DNA of 5,698 nt, from NCBI GenBank assembly GCA_005883855.1, contig VBAU01000179.1, positions 1 to 5,698 of the forward strand, written 5' to 3'. The stretch's first letter is position 1, and each line of letters starts with the position of its first letter. Source of the DNA: Bacteroidota bacterium. Lineage in GTDB: Bacteria > Bacteroidota > Bacteroidia > Chitinophagales > Chitinophagaceae. The position numbers and the translations under genes were made by a program. A model generated the notes under the pieces. The model was not told the origin of the DNA. It ran no database searches and saw only the letters and a list, made by a program, of their open reading frames with translations. This document shows, piece after piece, positions 5,525-5,698 of this stretch.

Positions 5525-5698
5525 TTATTCAACTTCTGTTGGGTTTACCCGACGCATAGTGGAATGTTTTCTTTCCGAGGCGTTAGTCCTGGCGGGTTTC
5601 TCGGACACTTCAAAATACTCTTCCTCCCGAACTATTTTTTTATATGCATTCTGTATCACCGCGCCCAGTGAATCGTCCCATTTTAATGTGAAGAAGAT
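5525..5698 (-). CDS. C-terminal end of an unrecognised protein, cut by window edge
   Basis: An open frame of 57 codons enters from the window edge (IFFTLKWDDSLGAVIQNAY...) and ends in TAA at 5527-5525, 24 bases before the ilvD start. The first 35 or so residues read like ordinary folded protein; the last 20 (ARTNASERKHSTMRRVNPTEVE) are polar and basic, like a flexible tail. There is no in-frame start that would make it a whole small gene, except a late ATG that leaves about ten residues. I do not recognise the family. The tight spacing suggests it may be co-transcribed with ilvD, which would place the operon promoter outside the window. The frame could be chance in a short region, hence the moderate confidence. 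Confidence 0.5.
   Translation of the reverse strand: MFFTLKWDDSLGAVIQNAYKKIVREEEYFEVSEKPARTNASERKHSTMRRVNPTEVE

Overview
The window reads as a chromosomal stretch of a Bacteroidota bacterium, most likely of the Chitinophaga/Cytophaga kind. This is an inference from four things: the ilvD-ilvB-ilvN-(x)-ilvC gene order, the fungal Ilv5-like form of IlvC, the short [2Fe-2S]-type IlvD, and A-rich start regions with no Shine-Dalgarno sequence in front of any of the five gene starts visible here. All genes lie on the minus strand, so transcription runs from high to low coordinates.

Layout in transcription order: the last 57 codons of an unrecognised gene (5698-5525); ilvD, dihydroxy-acid dehydratase (5500-3821); ilvB, acetohydroxyacid synthase large subunit (3769-2003); ilvN, its regulatory small subunit (1981-1385); a small stand-alone GAF-domain protein (1383-940) whose start lies one base past the ilvN stop; a 187-base spacer with a 7-bp tandem repeat and two inverted repeats; and the first 250 codons of ilvC, ketol-acid reductoisomerase (752 to beyond base 1). 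Spacings of 24, 51, 21 and 1 bases argue for one transcript from ilvD through the GAF gene. ilvC probably belongs to it too, but it sits behind the only sizeable non-coding gap.

Together IlvBN, IlvC and IlvD carry out the shared steps of valine and isoleucine synthesis (and supply the leucine precursor). IlvBN condenses pyruvate with pyruvate or 2-oxobutyrate, IlvC isomerises and reduces the product with NADPH, and IlvD dehydrates the diol to the 2-keto acid. The valine-site residues of IlvN are present, so feedback inhibition is expected.

The core pathway genes look intact and ordinary. The part worth a second look is the GAF protein embedded in the operon. It resembles free-methionine-(R)-sulfoxide reductase in fold motifs but lacks that enzyme's cysteines, so it is more likely a sensor or binding protein than a reductase. 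The second is the repeat-rich spacer between it and ilvC. No promoter, terminator, tRNA, CRISPR array or insertion sequence could be supported, and no gene-free stretch exceeds 300 bases.
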